Source: Campanula takesimana (taxonomy: Eukaryota; Streptophyta; Magnoliopsida; Asterales; Campanulaceae). From it: a stretch of 64,000 nucleotides of DNA. Shown piece after piece: positions 30,526-43,095 of the stretch. The notes under the pieces are model-generated. The model saw nothing but the letters and a program-made list of their open reading frames with translations, searched no databases and was not told the origin of the DNA. Each line of letters opens with the position of its first letter. Position 1 is the first letter of the stretch. The position numbers were made by a program, and so were the translations under genes. The stretch lies in the NCBI GenBank assembly GCA_026119855.1, contig JAOWBW010002218.1:45719-109718 (forward strand), given 5' to 3'.

Positions 30526-32636
30526 TGTCGCGACCCCGGACCCCGCGGGCCCGAGACCGCGATCTGGACGTCGACTCTAAAACCAAAACTATGAAATACC
30601 AAGGTTAAAAATTCCATTTAATACCAAAAGGTGATAATCCAAAGTTTTACAAATCCACGGTTGATAAAAACCACATACCACTATCATAAACTTCCACAAG
30701 TTTATGCCCAACAAAATACAAATATACAATTCTTAGTGACGTCATTGTTGGTACAACTACCCCAAAATGGTTACACATTTACATAATGGAAACCAACCAA
30801 TATCAACCTTCCCCAAAAGAACGGACCCACATTCGACGTCCTCTTTCTCGTGATCAGCGAGACTAATCCTTAGCACCTGGGGGGGTTAAGGAAAAACAAA
30901 GATAAAAGAAAGGGGGTGAGATAAATCTCAATAAGTTACTAATGCAACTACATGACATGCTAAGATGCAATAAGCAATAAACAATAATAATTATCATATA
31001 GCACATAGCAATTATCATATATCAGATAGCAGCGGAAATAAACACATAACAAAGGATATAGCCAAGGTTTTCCAAACCAGAACATCCAAATAAAGGATCG
31101 CTGCGCAGCTTCAATAATCAACCAATCATCATCTTCATAATAGCATGAAAGCCGAAGAGAAAACCCCGGTACCGGAACCAATAACCAATGAAGTGTCACA
31201 AGGGACGGGAGACATGCCACAAAGTCATGCTCCAAGTAAAGCTAAAATGCACACAAAGGAGCTAGCTCTTCTCACATCTAAGGCCAATCTGGAGGAGGGT
31301 AATAATGGGGCAAAACAATGGTCAACATCACAATGGACTTGGCCGTGCCATCATAATGTTTCGCATCGCCCAAACACACACAAAATACCAGCTGGACTTT
31401 CAAATAAATGCTAAGTAATAAATACTAGCTTAAGTAAACATCTTAAGGTTCCAAAGTAGGGAACCAATCCAAATAAATCACCACAAAGGTAAACCAATAT
31501 AACCGCACATCAAAGATGAACCACATTCCCAAAATGATACTTAATCAAATTCCATATCATATTTATTCACAAAAGAATCAAATCCAATCAATAAAGTGTT
31601 CCACGGTGTTATCTTAAGTTAATTAGAAGCAATAAACCTAAACTAGTTAAGCCTTAAGTCATAAACCAAGCAAAAGGGCAAAATTCCCAAGCAGGCGGGC
31701 GGGCGGGCGCTCGGGCAGGGGCAGGCGCGCGCTTGTTTGTCCAGTAGGTTTGGGTCGCTGGAAAAAGGGGCAGGCGGGCGCCTGGTTAAGGCGGGCGGGC
31801 GCCTGGTCTGCGTTCTGGGCGGAAAAACAGAGCTGAGTTCATAAGGGGTTTATACCATTTCACCAAATCCTCAAATCAAACACAACCAAAGATCCCCAAG
31901 GTACCCAAACAACATCTAACACAAAAGGGGACCTTAAGAACACCATAAATGACCCCAAACCAAGGATCAAACCCAACATCAACATCAATCACCATTTTTA
32001 GATAAAAACCCAAATGAACCCCAAACAACATCTAAACTCATCCAAACTTCAATTATAACAACAATGGCATTATATGAACATGATATGAGCATTTAGCATA
32101 AAAATTGGGGAAAAGTAACTTACTTGATTTTTCTCAAAGTTGACGGAATTCAATTCTTTTGGTTCTACGCGATCCTAACGACGATCTAAACAATGTTCAC
32201 GTTTTAAGAAATGAGAGATGATGATGGGAAGATAGAGAAAATGAAGAGAGAAGTAAGGAGAAGAAAACTTACCACAAAGCTAGAGAGAGAGAGAGAGTTT
32301 CCAGGGAGAGAGAGGGAGAGAGTGGAGGTGAGAGATGGAGGAGAGTAGGGTGAGGGAGGTGAGTAGGGAGAAGATGAAGATGGAAAAGTTACACCTAGCC
32401 CCCCTTCCCCCACTAACAAGCACAATTTCTTACACTCCCGACTAACAATTAAGACTCAACACTTCCACACTAGCCCAAATAACTCGAATAAAATGCTAGG
32501 CATAATTATTCTAACACATAAATTGCACACATAATTATTTAAATAAACAATAATTTAAATAAATAAATAAGCAAATAATTAAATAAAATCATTTAATTAC
32601 TAATAAAATATAGAGCCTAGATTTCGGGTCGTGACA
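30526..32636 (-). repeat. Gypsy-2 3' LTR
   Basis: A 2111-bp LTR, minus-strand start TGTCACGACCCGAAA at 32636 and end GGTCGCGACA at 30526. It contains a (GA)n/(CT)n tract at about 32280-32330, donor-like AAGTAAGTTAC at 32125-32115, the palindrome module at 31700-31805, the conserved TTATTGAG stem at about 30939-30913, and a C-run plus CAGG (acceptor-like, AG at 30878-30877). Small ORFs inside are not genes. Confidence 0.93.
31700..31805. repeat. Four-palindrome GC-rich module, Gypsy-2 3' LTR
   Basis: Four GC motifs with plus-strand centres near 31706, 31728, 31777 and 31798 (spacings 22, 49, 21). The clearest are CAGGCGCGCGCTTG (31722-31735) and CAGGCGGGCGCCTG (31771-31784); the first is expanded to a GGGC run. 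Confidence 0.85.
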
Positions 32637-32685
32637 TTCACTCCCCCTTAAAGAAAATTCGACCCGAATTTTAACGAGACTCACC

Positions 32686-35600
32686 TTACACAAAAAGCCA
32701 CGGAAATTTCCTCTCGATCTCATCTCGGAGCTCCCACGTCGACTCCTCGATAATATGATTCCTCCAAAGAACTCGAACCAACGCGATGCTCTTGCTCCTC
32801 AACTCTTGGACTTTAGAATCTAGGATCCGAACCGGTCGTTCCTCATAAGTCATATCGGACTCAATATCCTCCGGTACCCTCGGTAACACGTGAGACGGAT
32901 CATGAACATACTTCCGAAGCATAGAAACGTGAAAAACGTTATGCAACCGGTCTAAGATGACGGTAACGCAAGACGATACGCTAGAAGTCCAACCTTTCCC
33001 AAAATCTCAAACGGACCAATAAACCTCGGAGCCAATTTACCCTTCTTCCCAAATCTACGAATACCCACCTTTGGAGATACCTTCAAGAATACCAAATCAC
33101 CGGTCTGAAAACTAAGATCTCGCCTTCGGTTATCTGCATAGCTCTTATGTCGACTCTGGGCTGTTTTCAATCTATCCCGGATACCCTTAACTTTCTCAAC
33201 CGAATCCCGAAGCAAATCAATACCCAAAACTTTCGCTTCACCGACCTCGTCCCAACAAATAGGCGATCTACATTTCTTTCCATACAAGGCCTCATACGGT
33301 GCCATCTCGATACTAGCCTGATAACTGTTGTTGTAAGAGAACTCCACTAACGGTAGGTGCGAATCCCAAGAATCGGAAAAGTCTATCGAACACGCTCGCA
33401 ACATATCCTCCAAAATCTGAATAGTCCTCTCGGATTGACCATCGGTCTGAGGATGAAAAGCCGTACTAAATCGCAAATCTGTACCCAAAGCTTCCTGAAA
33501 CGCCTTCCAGAATCTAGAAGTAAACCTCGGGTCTCGATCTGACACAATGCTAACCGGAATCCCATGCAATCTCACAATCTCGTCGATATAAAGGGTCGCA
33601 AGCTTCTCCATCGAATATCTGATGTCAATGGGCAAGAAATGGGCACTCTTGGTCAATCTATCCACTATTACCCAAACACTGTCATACTTCCTACGGGTAC
33701 GAGGTAGTCCCGTAACGAAATCCATAGTCACATGCTCCCATTTCCATTCGGGAATCTCTAACGGCTGAAGCAATCCCGCGGGTCTCTGATGCTCGGCTTT
33801 GACCTGCTGACACGTTAAACACTTCGAAACATACTCCGCTATCTCCCTTTTCATATTAATCCACCAAAATTGTTGCTTCAAATCCTGATACATCTTCGTA
33901 CTACCCGGATGAATAGTATACCTCGATTTGTGACCCTCATCAAGGACTCTCTGCTTAATTCCATCAACATCCGGAACACACAAACGACCACGTAAAGTCA
34001 AAACTCCACTCGAGCTAATAGAAAAATCCTCGAAGTTCTTTTCCTTCAATTTACCCATTATTTTCACCAACTCGGGATCTTCTTTCTGAGCCTCTTTTAT
34101 CCTCTGAATAGGGTCGGAGACACCCTAATATTCGCAAAAATAGCCCCATGTCTCGATTCACGAGGAGACCAATCTCGAACATCCTCAAGCATTTTCCATT
34201 CACGGACCATCATCGAAGCCACATAAGATTTTCTACTAATCGCATCGGCTACCACATTCGCCTTCCTCGGATGATAGGAAATCGTGCAATCATAATCCTT
34301 CAACAATTCCATCCATCGGCGCTGTCTATTATTCAACTCTTTCTGGGAGAAAAGGTACTTCAAACTCTTGTGATCCGTAAAAATTTCAAACTTCGCCCCA
34401 TAAAGATAGTGCTTCCACTTGTGCAACGCAAAGACTATCGCGGCCAATTCCATATCATGAGTCGGGTAATTCTGTTCACTCGGGGTAAACTTCCTCGAAG
34501 CATAAGCAATCACTTTCCCATTCTGCATCAAGACACAACCCAAACCCTCTTTCGAAGCATCACTGTAAATCACTAGGCCATCGCTCCCATTAGGCAAGGT
34601 TAAGATCGGTGCTGTAGTCAACCTCTTCTTCAATTCCTCGAAACTCTTGTCACATTTCTCGGTCCACACAAACGGAACATTCTTCCGGGTCAACTGAGTC
34701 ATCGGAGTAGCGATCCTCGAAAACCCCTCAATAAATCTTCGGTAATACCCGGCTAAACCCAGAAAACTACGAATCTCGTCACTGACTCGGGTCTCTTCCA
34801 ATCCACTATAGTCTCTATCTTTGAAGGATCCACCGAAATACCGTCTTTAGAAATCACATGGCCCAGAAATGACACCTTCTCGAGCCAAAATTCGCATTTA
34901 CTAAACTTCGCAAATAATTTCTCCCTCGCAAGAACTGATAAAACTGTCCTCAAGTGCTGCTCGTGCTCCTCTCGAGATTTAGAATAGACGAGAATATCAT
35001 CAATAAGACTACCACTAACGAGTCAAGATAGGGGTGGAAAACACGGTTCATCAAATCCATAAATACTGCCGGCGCGTTAGTCAACCCAAACGGCATAACC
35101 AAGAACTCATAATGACCATAACGAGTGCGAAAAGCAGTCTTCGGAATATCCTCCGATCGAACCTTCAACTGATGGTACCCACTCCTCAAATCAAGTTTAG
35201 AGAAAACCACGGACCCTTGAAGCTGATCAAACAAATCATCAATATGGGGTAGAGGATACTTATTCTTCACCGTAACCTGATTCAACTTCCGGTAATCGAT
35301 GCACAATCTCAAGGAACCATCTTTCTTCCGCACAAACAGAACCGGTGCTCCCCACGGAGAAACACTAGGGCGGATAAACCCTCGATCAAGCAACTCTTGC
35401 AACTGAACCTTTAACTCTTTCAACTCTGCGGGAGCTAACCTATAAGGTGCTTTCGAAATCGGAGCCGTACCCAGCAAAAGATCTATACAAAACTCAATCT
35501 CACGATCGGGAGGCATATCATACTCGGTAGAGAAAACATTGGGAAATTCCCGAACTACCCGAACACTATCAAAACTAGGGGATTCTTTCCTAGTATCAAG

Positions 35601-37142
35601 AACACTAGCCAAATACCCCTCACAACCACTATGCAATAATTTTATCGCTTTCATAAAAGAAATTAGGCGAACCTTTCTACTCAGAGGACTAGCCTCAAAC
35701 ACAAATTTAGGCACATCGGGAATAGAAAAAGTAACAGTTTTCTCACGGCAATCAACAGAAGCATGAAACTTGCTCAACCAATCCATACCCAAAATGACAT
35801 CAAAGTCTTGGATAGGAAGAACTACCAAATCCGCACAAAGGACTCGACCACAAATAACCACATCACAAGCACGAAAGACTCGATCAGAAATCAAGCATTC
35901 TCCTATAGGGGTCGACACCTCTAGCACGTATACGGTAAAGACTCGAATGCAGCATTTAACATGGAAGCAAATTGCACAGAAATGTATGAATGAGATGATC
36001 CTGGATCTACTAACACTCGCGCGCTCACATTAGACACAGAAACAATACCTCCAATAACGGATGGATCATCGGCGGCTTGTTGTTGATTCATGGCATAAAC
36101 CTTCCCTTGAACTTTGGGCTTCCCGGCGGCATCCCTTTTCTGACCTTGATTATTACCAACTCCTGACCCGGATGCTTGACCTCTACCTCTCGGGCAATCT
36201 TTTACAAAGTGACCCATTTGACCACAATTGGTGCACCTTCCTTGCTTCTTCCAACAACGGTCTTCAGAATGACCTTCCTTTTGACAATACGAACAAAGCC
36301 TCCTAATTTGGCTCCCTTGGTTCCCGGAAGTGGTACCCGGGTTCCTTGGGATCGGTTGCCCTCGGAACTGAGATTGTCCCCAAAGTTACCTCGGTTATCG
36401 GAACGGTGTTGTGGCTTGCTTTGCCCTCCCGGCTTGCTCGGGTTAGCCACCTCGGTCTTCCTTTTATGCTCCCCAATATCTTGCTCTATCAAATAGGCTC
36501 GGTCCACCGCATCTTGGAAAGTCACAATCCGTTGGGCAATAAGTTGAGTACGGATGGAGGTCTTCAATCCTCGAATGAATCTCATAGCCTTTTGTTCCTC
36601 GGTCCTCACCAAATAGTCGCAATACCGGGCTAACTCTATGAACTTCGCCGAGTATTGTGCTATAGACAACACACCTTGCTCCAAGTTGAGTAGCTCGATC
36701 TCCTTTCGGTTTTGATCAACAACCGGAATGAAATGCTCCTTGAATTTGCGCACGAACAACTCCCACGCATACACCGTGTGAGTATCATCCCAAGTAGCTT
36801 TAATACCTTTCCACCATGCTCGGCGGCTCCCACAAGCTTGTAAGCCGCAAACCGGACCTTGTCCTCATCCGAACACCCAAACACATCATAAATCTTCTCC
36901 ATCGACTCGATCCACAACTCAGCTTTCCGAACATCGGGTTCCCCATCGAATTCAACCGGTTTCAACTTCAGAAATTGCTCCAATCCATAGCGGGGTGGTG
37001 CTTGCTCTACCCTCGGACCTTGATCATGTATGGCCTTCATGGCCGCCTCGAACATGCCTTGAAACATAGCACGTGCTTCTTCCCTTGTATCATTCTGATT
37101 CTGTGCCCCACTAGTACCTCCTCTGTTTCTTCTTCCAGACAT
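32686..37142 (-). pseudogene. Gypsy-2 gag-pol, multiply frameshifted
   Basis: Start MSGRRNRGGTSG at 37142. In order: gag (APPRYGLEQFLKLKP, FKEHFIP), two zinc knuckles (CSYCQKEGHSEDRC, CTNCGQMGHFVKDC), protease LVDPGSSHSY, reverse transcriptase with the MPFGLTNAP motif and an LIDD-type box in place of FIDD, RNase H (YSDASKEGLGCVL), integrase zinc domain, integrase core (MDFVTGLP, SDRDPRFTSRFW, QTDGQSERTIQ) and a chromodomain-like end (VRVLWRNHIIEESTWEL). The domains are all present, unlike in Gypsy-1, but at least six frameshifts split them, near 36815, 36325, 35925, 34985, 34790, 34085 and 32950. The element cannot make a polyprotein. Domain text places it in the Tekay/Del lineage. Confidence 0.93.
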
Positions 37143-37249
37143 TGTGAGTAATTACCTGCATAAGACATCAACCGTTAATCACTCCGCACACTACTACCCA
37201 CCTAGGTCATACTAATCCACCTAGACTTATACTTAGAGCTAATGCCATC

Positions 37250-37261
37250 GCTCTGATACCA
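37250..37261 (-). other. Gypsy-2 primer-binding site
   Basis: Minus-strand TGGTATCAGAGC, two bases after the 5' LTR end; complementary to initiator tRNA-Met. Confidence 0.9.
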
Positions 37262-37263
37262 AC

Positions 37264-39336
37264 TGTCGCGACCCCGGACCCCGCGGGCCCGAGACCGCGA
37301 TCTGAACGTCGACTCTAAAACCAAAACTATGAAATACTGAAGTTAAAAATTTCATTTGATACCAAAAGGTGATGATCCAAAGTTTTACAAAACCAAGGTT
37401 GATAAAAAACCACATACCACTATCATAAACTTCCACAAGTTTATGCCCAACAAAATACAAATATACAATTCTTAGTGACGTCATTGTTTGGTACAACTAC
37501 CCCAAAATGGTTACACATTTACATAATGGAAACCAACCTATATCAACCTTCCCAAAAGAACGGATCCACACTCGACGTCCTCTTTCTCGTGATCAGCGAG
37601 ACTAATCCTTAGCACCTGGGGGGGGGTTAAGGAAAAAAAGATAAAAGAAAGGGGGTGAGATAAATCTCAATAAGTTACTAATGCAACTACATGACATGCT
37701 ATGATGCAATAAGCAAAAAAGCGATAATAAATATCACATAGCATTTATTACATAACAGATAGCAGCGGAAATAAACACATAACAAAGGATATAGCCAAGG
37801 TTTTCCAAACCGGAACATCCAAATAAAGGATCGCTGCGCAGCTTCAATAATCAACAATTCGTCATCTTCATAATATCATGAAAGCCGAAGCGAAAACCCC
37901 GGTACCGGAACCAATAACCAATGAAGTGTCACAAAGGACGGGAGACATGCCACAAAGTCATGCTCCAAGAAGCTAAAATGCACACAAAGGAGCTAGCTCT
38001 TCTCACATCCATGGCCAATCTGGAGGAGGGTAATAATGGGGCAAAACAATGGTCAACATCACAATGGACTTGGCCGTGCCATCATAATGTTTCGCATCGC
38101 CCAAACACACACAAAATACCAGCTGGACTTTCAAATAAATGCTAAGTAATAAATACTAGCTTAAGTAAACATCTTAAGGTTCCAAAGTAGGGAACCAATC
38201 CAAATAAATCACCACAAAGGTAAACCAATATAACCCGCACATCAAAGATGAACCACATTCCCAAAATGATACTTAATCAAATTCCATATCATATTTATTC
38301 ACAAAGAATCAAATCCAATCAATAAAGTGTTCCACGGTGTTATCTTAAGTTAATTAGAAGCAATAAACCTAAACTAGTTAAGCCTTAAGTCATAAACCAA
38401 GCAAAAGGGCAAAATTCCCAAGCAGGCCGGCGCTCGGGCAGGGGCAGGCGCGCGCTTGTTTGTCCAGTAGGTTTGGGTCGCTGGAAAAAGGGGCAGGCGG
38501 GTGCCTGGTCTGCGTTCTGGGCGGAAAAACAAAGCTGAGTTCATAAGGGGTTTATATACCATTTCACCAAATCCTCAAATCAAACACAACCAAAGATCCC
38601 CAAGGTACCCAAACAACATCTAACACAAAAGGGGACCTTAAGAACACCATAAATGACCCCAAACCAAGGATCAAACCCAACATCAACATCAATCACCATT
38701 TTTAGATAAAAACCCAAATGAACCCCAAACGAACATCTAAACTCATCCAAACTTCAATTATAACAACAATGGCATTATATGAACATGATATGAGCATTTA
38801 GCATAAAAATGGGGGAAAAGTAACTTACTTGATTTTTCTCAAAGTTGACGGAATTCAATTCTTTTTGGTTCTACGCGATCCTAACGACGATCTAAACAAT
38901 GTTCACGTTTTAAGAAATGAGAGATGATGATGGGAAGATAGAGAAAATGAAGAGAGAAGTAAGGAGAAGAAAACTTACCACAAAGCTAGAGAGAGAGAGA
39001 GAGTTTCCAGGGAGAGAGAGGGAGGTGAGTGTGAGGATGGAAGAGTAGGGTGAGGGAGGTGAGTAGGGAGAAGATGAAGATGGAAAAGTTACACCTAGCC
39101 CTCCCTTCCCCCACTAACAAGCACAATTTCTTACACTCCCGACTAACAATTAAGACTCAACACTTCCACACTAGCCCAAATAACTCGAATAAAATGCTAG
39201 GCATAAATATTATAACACATAAATTGAACACGTAATTATTTAAATAAATAATAATTTAAATAAATAAATAAGCAAATAATTAAATAATAATCAATTAATT
39301 ACTAATAAAATAGAGCCTAGATTTCGGGTCGTGACA
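37264..39336 (-). repeat. Gypsy-2 5' LTR
   Basis: A 2073-bp LTR, collinear with 30526-32636 with scattered substitutions and a few small indels. One indel removes the outermost palindrome of the module and part of the GGGC run. The conserved stem sits at about 37653-37674. Confidence 0.93.
38423..38507. repeat. GC-rich palindrome module, Gypsy-2 5' LTR (three copies)
   Basis: Copies begin at 38423, 38445 (CAGGCGCGCGCTTG) and 38494 (CAGGCGGGTGCCTG): offsets 22 and 49. The fourth, present in the other LTR, is deleted here. Confidence 0.82.
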
Positions 39337-40444
39337 TTATCAATCTTATTCATGGCATTGGAGCCCTCTTCATAATTGGGATTGAATGAGTGGTCTCCTC
39401 AAATTCTCCTATCTCTATACATTGACACCACCCTCGTTAGGAACTATGAATTCCTTCTTGTTTATGAGGTCTTGGATGACATTGCGGAGAACGAAGCATT
39501 CCTCGGTGGTGTGGCCACTATATTGGTGGAGCCACAATACTTGTGATGAGCATGATTGGCATTGACCGTCTTGGGTTGGTACCCTTGTATGGGTGTCTTG
39601 GGTTGGTACCCTTGTATGGGTGTGACTTGCCCCTTTGCTTTGAGAACTTCGAAGGCCTCGGTTTGAGTCATGCCTTGGAGAGGCGTGTAGACACGGTCAT
39701 TTCGAGACTTCTTGCCTTGGGGTGGAGGAACCTTTTTGTAATTCCCCTTGTCGGTAGTGACGGGCATTAACTGAAGCCTCTTTTGAGGAGCTAGAGGTGG
39801 CCTTGTAACGGAGGGTAGGAGCACTTTTCTTGATTTCCCTAAGCAACTCATCCATTCGGATCCCCGCCTCATACATTTGAGAGAAATCGGCATAGCAAGC
39901 CCTACTTAGGTGGGTGCGGAGATCAATCTTTAGACACTTAAGAAAGATGTCCATTTGCTCCTTGGTGTTAGGCCTCTCGACAATCTCAGCAAGCTTGTCA
40001 TTCCACCTTCTTGTGAAGTCAATGAAGGACTCGTTGTCCCTTTGAGTGGTGTCTTCAAGCTCTTTCTTGGTTGGCCGGTGGGTGGTGTTGCCTTGGTATT
40101 GACTCTTGAAGGCAAGCATGGCGGCGTCCCAATCAAGACGGACTGTGAGCGGGAGAGTAGCATACCAATCCTTTGCCGCCCCCTCTAGAGTAAGAGGGAA
40201 ACATTGTGCCATAACCTTGGGTGAGACCTTCTTCGGTACCATAGCCCAAATGTAAGTCTTGATGTGTGCCATGGGACAAGAGTTTCCCTTGAACTTGCTG
40301 ATGTCGGGCATCTTGAACTTGTCGGGGAGGGAAGCCATTGTGTTCATGAGAATGGATGACTGATAGAGGCTTGTATCAGAGCCTTTCCCCAAGTTGAGAC
40401 CATTGAAGCGTTGATCTATGTAGGCCATGATTGAATCAACCATC
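39337..40444 (-). pseudogene. Tat-like Ty3/Gypsy gag remnant, main part
   Basis: Minus-strand ORF 40443-39697 encodes a retrotransposon gag capsid-like region (FKMPDISKFKGNSCPMAHIK, then FPLTLEGAAKDWYATL and FIDFTRRWNDKL). The frame continues through 39893-39462 into a Lys-rich linker with a short duplicated repeat (TPIQGYQPK twice). A frameshift near 39540 hides a knuckle-like segment (GHTTEECFVLRNVIQDL) in another frame, which ends at a stop near 39430. Such HTTEECF-type gag tails are typical of the Tat branch. The sequence ends against Gypsy-2 at 39337, so protease and pol are absent. Its N-terminus lies at 41812-42138, beyond a solo LTR. Confidence 0.8.
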
Positions 40445-41811
40445 TGTTGGTGTTATGCCCTAGGCATGTTGTTTGTTAAACAAATTTTATTATTTATAAA
40501 GATATTGAATGTTTGATTATTATGTCTTTTTCATGTTTATTATAATAATCCCCGTCCCTGATAATTATGATTAATTTTTAGTATAAGTTTAATAGATAAT
40601 CATATGATGATTATGGTGTATGGGATACAATTAGACTTATGGTATTTGTTGGAGAACAAATACTGGACTGACCCCTATGAGATTTATGTCATGGTCACAA
40701 TGTCATAATTAAGTCTCATATAGTTATATCACTGGAATCTTTAGACCTGAGGTTATTACAGTCTTCCACATGATGAACATTACGTTTGACATATTCAAAC
40801 GTTATCCCTAACCGGATAGCTATAAAGATTATGATTGGCATAATCGGAATCATGTAGGGAAGAGTAATAAGCCAAGATGGGATTTGTTCCTCGTCAAGAG
40901 AGATGTCAAGCTTTGGCCACTCGATGAATGGTATTGATGAAATGCATGGCCGTGCTCAAATAAGATTTGTATTATCAATACATTCGGGATCGAGAAAGCA
41001 TTGAACAATGTAAGTTCACCATTGACCATGGCTTACGTTCAATAGACATCGTGTAACAAAGAGATTGTGTTATGTTCTATTTTAGGAAACTTTGGAGTTC
41101 AAAGTTATACTAATTGGTTAGTCATAATGGCTTGCTAGAGTTCCGCTTATGACTTACGAGGTTTGACTGGTTTGGACTCGTTGCCAACTTAGTATAATCC
41201 TATTGGGTCACACACGCAGAACGGATAATTAAAAGGAGCGAAAAACGAAGTAAAACGGATCCTGCCTAAAGGATCCGTACGGCTGAATCTGGATGCTTCC
41301 AGAAACATCCGTACGGATGGTTTTGCCGGCAGAATCAGTTTTTAGGAAAACTCTTGTTAAACAAGAAAACCTAAGTCCTAAAGGGTTTCTGAAACCCCTT
41401 GAATATAAATACAGACTGACGGGAATTGTTCCCTAGTAGTTGATTTGATCAATTCCAAAGTCTTTCTTAGAGAAAGAAATCACATATTATATACTTGGGT
41501 TATTGTGATTGATTAATCTCAATTATCAAGTCACAATAATAGTTAGGAGCTTTGAAGAATCGTTCTTCAACATCGTTGATCAATCCGAAGACCTAGCAGT
41601 CAAGTTCAAGAAGGCGTTCTTGAAATCTGTTCGTTGTGTGGATCACCGGTAGAGGGCGTTTGTCTTAACGCTTAATCCAAGTTTACATAACAATCTACAA
41701 GGGTTAGTTTCCTTCATCTTGTTATTATGAATTATTGTTCATAGCGGATCTAGGCTATTGGGTTTTATTCATGTCTATCTTCCGCTACGCATGATTGCAC
41801 GAAACCCAACA
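40445..41811 (+). mobile_element. Solo LTR, Copia-1-related family
   Basis: A 1367-bp solo LTR, starting TGTTGGTGTTATGCCC and ending ACGAAACCCAACA, with a near-perfect 5-bp duplication CCATC/CCATT (40440-40444, 41812-41816). It interrupts the Tat-like gag frame. A TATA box TATAAATA lies at 41404-41411. Its outer ends resemble those of the Copia-1 LTR (GCCCTAG near the start; CCGCT.CGCATG and GAAACCCAACA at the end), suggesting the same lineage. About 85-150 bp upstream of TATA are ATCCGTACGGAT-type palindromes, in the place where Copia-1 has its GC-rich module. Confidence 0.87.
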
Positions 41812-42138
41812 CCATTTTGGGCTCATTGTTCTCGGTGCTTGGTTCCCCCATTTTCTTGGTGCGGGCACTGCATAGGGGCTCTCAAACAAACCCTCGGTCC
41901 ATTCGGACTCATCATTGTCTTTCTTGTTTTTAGCCTTGGTGAGCTTGGTGAGCTTTTCTTTCATTAGCTCCATTTCGGCCTTGTGGGCCTCCATTTGATT
42001 GTCGAGGTGGGATTTCCAAATGTCATCTTTGTTTTGAGCCTCCTTATTAAGAGTTGAGACTTTTTCTTGGAGAAGTTGGACCATGTTAGATAGTTGCTCG
42101 AGAGTCATGGTGTTATCGGTGTTGGAGCCGCCGGCCAT
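41812..42138 (-). pseudogene. Tat-like gag, N-terminal part
   Basis: Start MAGGSNTDNTMTLEQLSNMV at 42138. A charged heptad-like coiled coil follows (residues about 15-75), then a linker with PYAVPAPRKWGNQAP, and the frame is cut by the solo LTR. It continues at 40443. Non-functional because of that insertion. Confidence 0.75.
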
Positions 42139-43095
42139 TGATGCTGTCGAAGCTGTTGGAGTGATCTCTTCACGAACTAACCGATTTGCTGAATCCCGGT
42201 AGACACGGTAAGTACCAATTGAACCTATATTGCAGAAGAGGCCCTTGTCAGTCTTGAGTACACTTTCGGTCCATGAAGAGGTTTAGAACACACAGTGGGC
42301 ACACGACTCAAACCACATAAAGAAAAGACTCTTTTTATATATATATATATAAGTCGGAGGGATGGAATCCCTTTTAGGTTTCTAAGAAAATAATGGAATC
42401 GTCACACTAGTATATAGACCATCTCGCGGTCCCATATACTCATCGAATGGTTTTGGTTCACTCCCAGATTTCATTCTGACTTCTCATATTCAGATTGTTC
42501 TGCAAATTGTTTGCAGAATTCGAACCTGGAAACAGAAACTGGTTTCAGACGGCTGGTTTTTGAAACCGTGTTTCCTGAAACAGTTATCTGTTAATAATTC
42601 GGAGTAGTTGCAGAAATCAGAGTTCTAAAGAGTTTAGAATTGTTGTAATCTGTGAGATTAAGAGACATTAAAAGGGTCTTGAGACATGTGACCAATATAT
42701 ACGGGAATGTGGATGCCTTTTCGCTTAGTTTCGACCGTATAGAGAAGTTGCTTGGTTTCTTGATATTAGTACGGGAATGTGGATGCCTTTTGGCTTAGTT
42801 TCGACCGTACGTTTTGTGCTCTCAATTTTAAGATGCTCTGCGGATGCAGTTCCAGAATCCTGAAGAGTTCAGTGTTTCTGAGATATGCATAACTATCCAT
42901 ACGGATGAATATGGATGCTTCCAGAAACATCCGTACGGATGGTTTGGGTTATACTGACTCTGATTTGTTTCAGATGGCTGGTCGTTAAACCATGTTTCCT
43001 TAAACAGATTCAAATTCAGAAGTCCAGACCGTTAATGAGATCAGAATCTTAAAGGAGTTTAAGATTGGAGAAATCTCATGATTTCAGACTTTTAT
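42139..43095 (-). other. Non-coding leader/LTR-like region with internal duplication
   Basis: Between the Tat-like gag start and the broken end of Copia-3. It has a minus-strand (TA)n/TATA tract at about 42331-42352. Phrases near 42544-42670 recur, diverged, at about 42969-43083 (TTTCAGAYGGCTGG and GTTTCC.TAAACAG). A phrase of about 40 bp starting TACGGGAATGTGGATGCC occurs twice (about 42699 and 42771). A palindrome block at 42913-42944 is shared with the solo LTR at 41291-41322. It may be LTR plus leader of the Tat-like element, but no primer site was recognised. Confidence 0.5.

Larger units (their letters stand above)
30526..39336 (-). mobile_element. Gypsy-2: Tekay-like chromovirus with both LTRs
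   Basis: An 8811-bp element on the minus strand with LTRs at 30526-32636 and 37264-39336, primer site, polypurine tract and a full but frameshifted gag-pol. The flanking pentamers do not match (GGAAT at 30521-30525, TTATC at 39337-39341), so no target duplication is present. Combined with the missing end of Gypsy-1, this suggests deletion or inter-element recombination at one border. It is a close relative of Gypsy-1 and Gypsy-3 by LTR and protein text. Confidence 0.93.

Noticed and set aside
31145..31414. An 89-codon ORF with a partial match at 37921-38145
   Set aside because: Both lie at the same place in the two Gypsy-2 LTRs and are disrupted differently; LTR sequence, not a gene.
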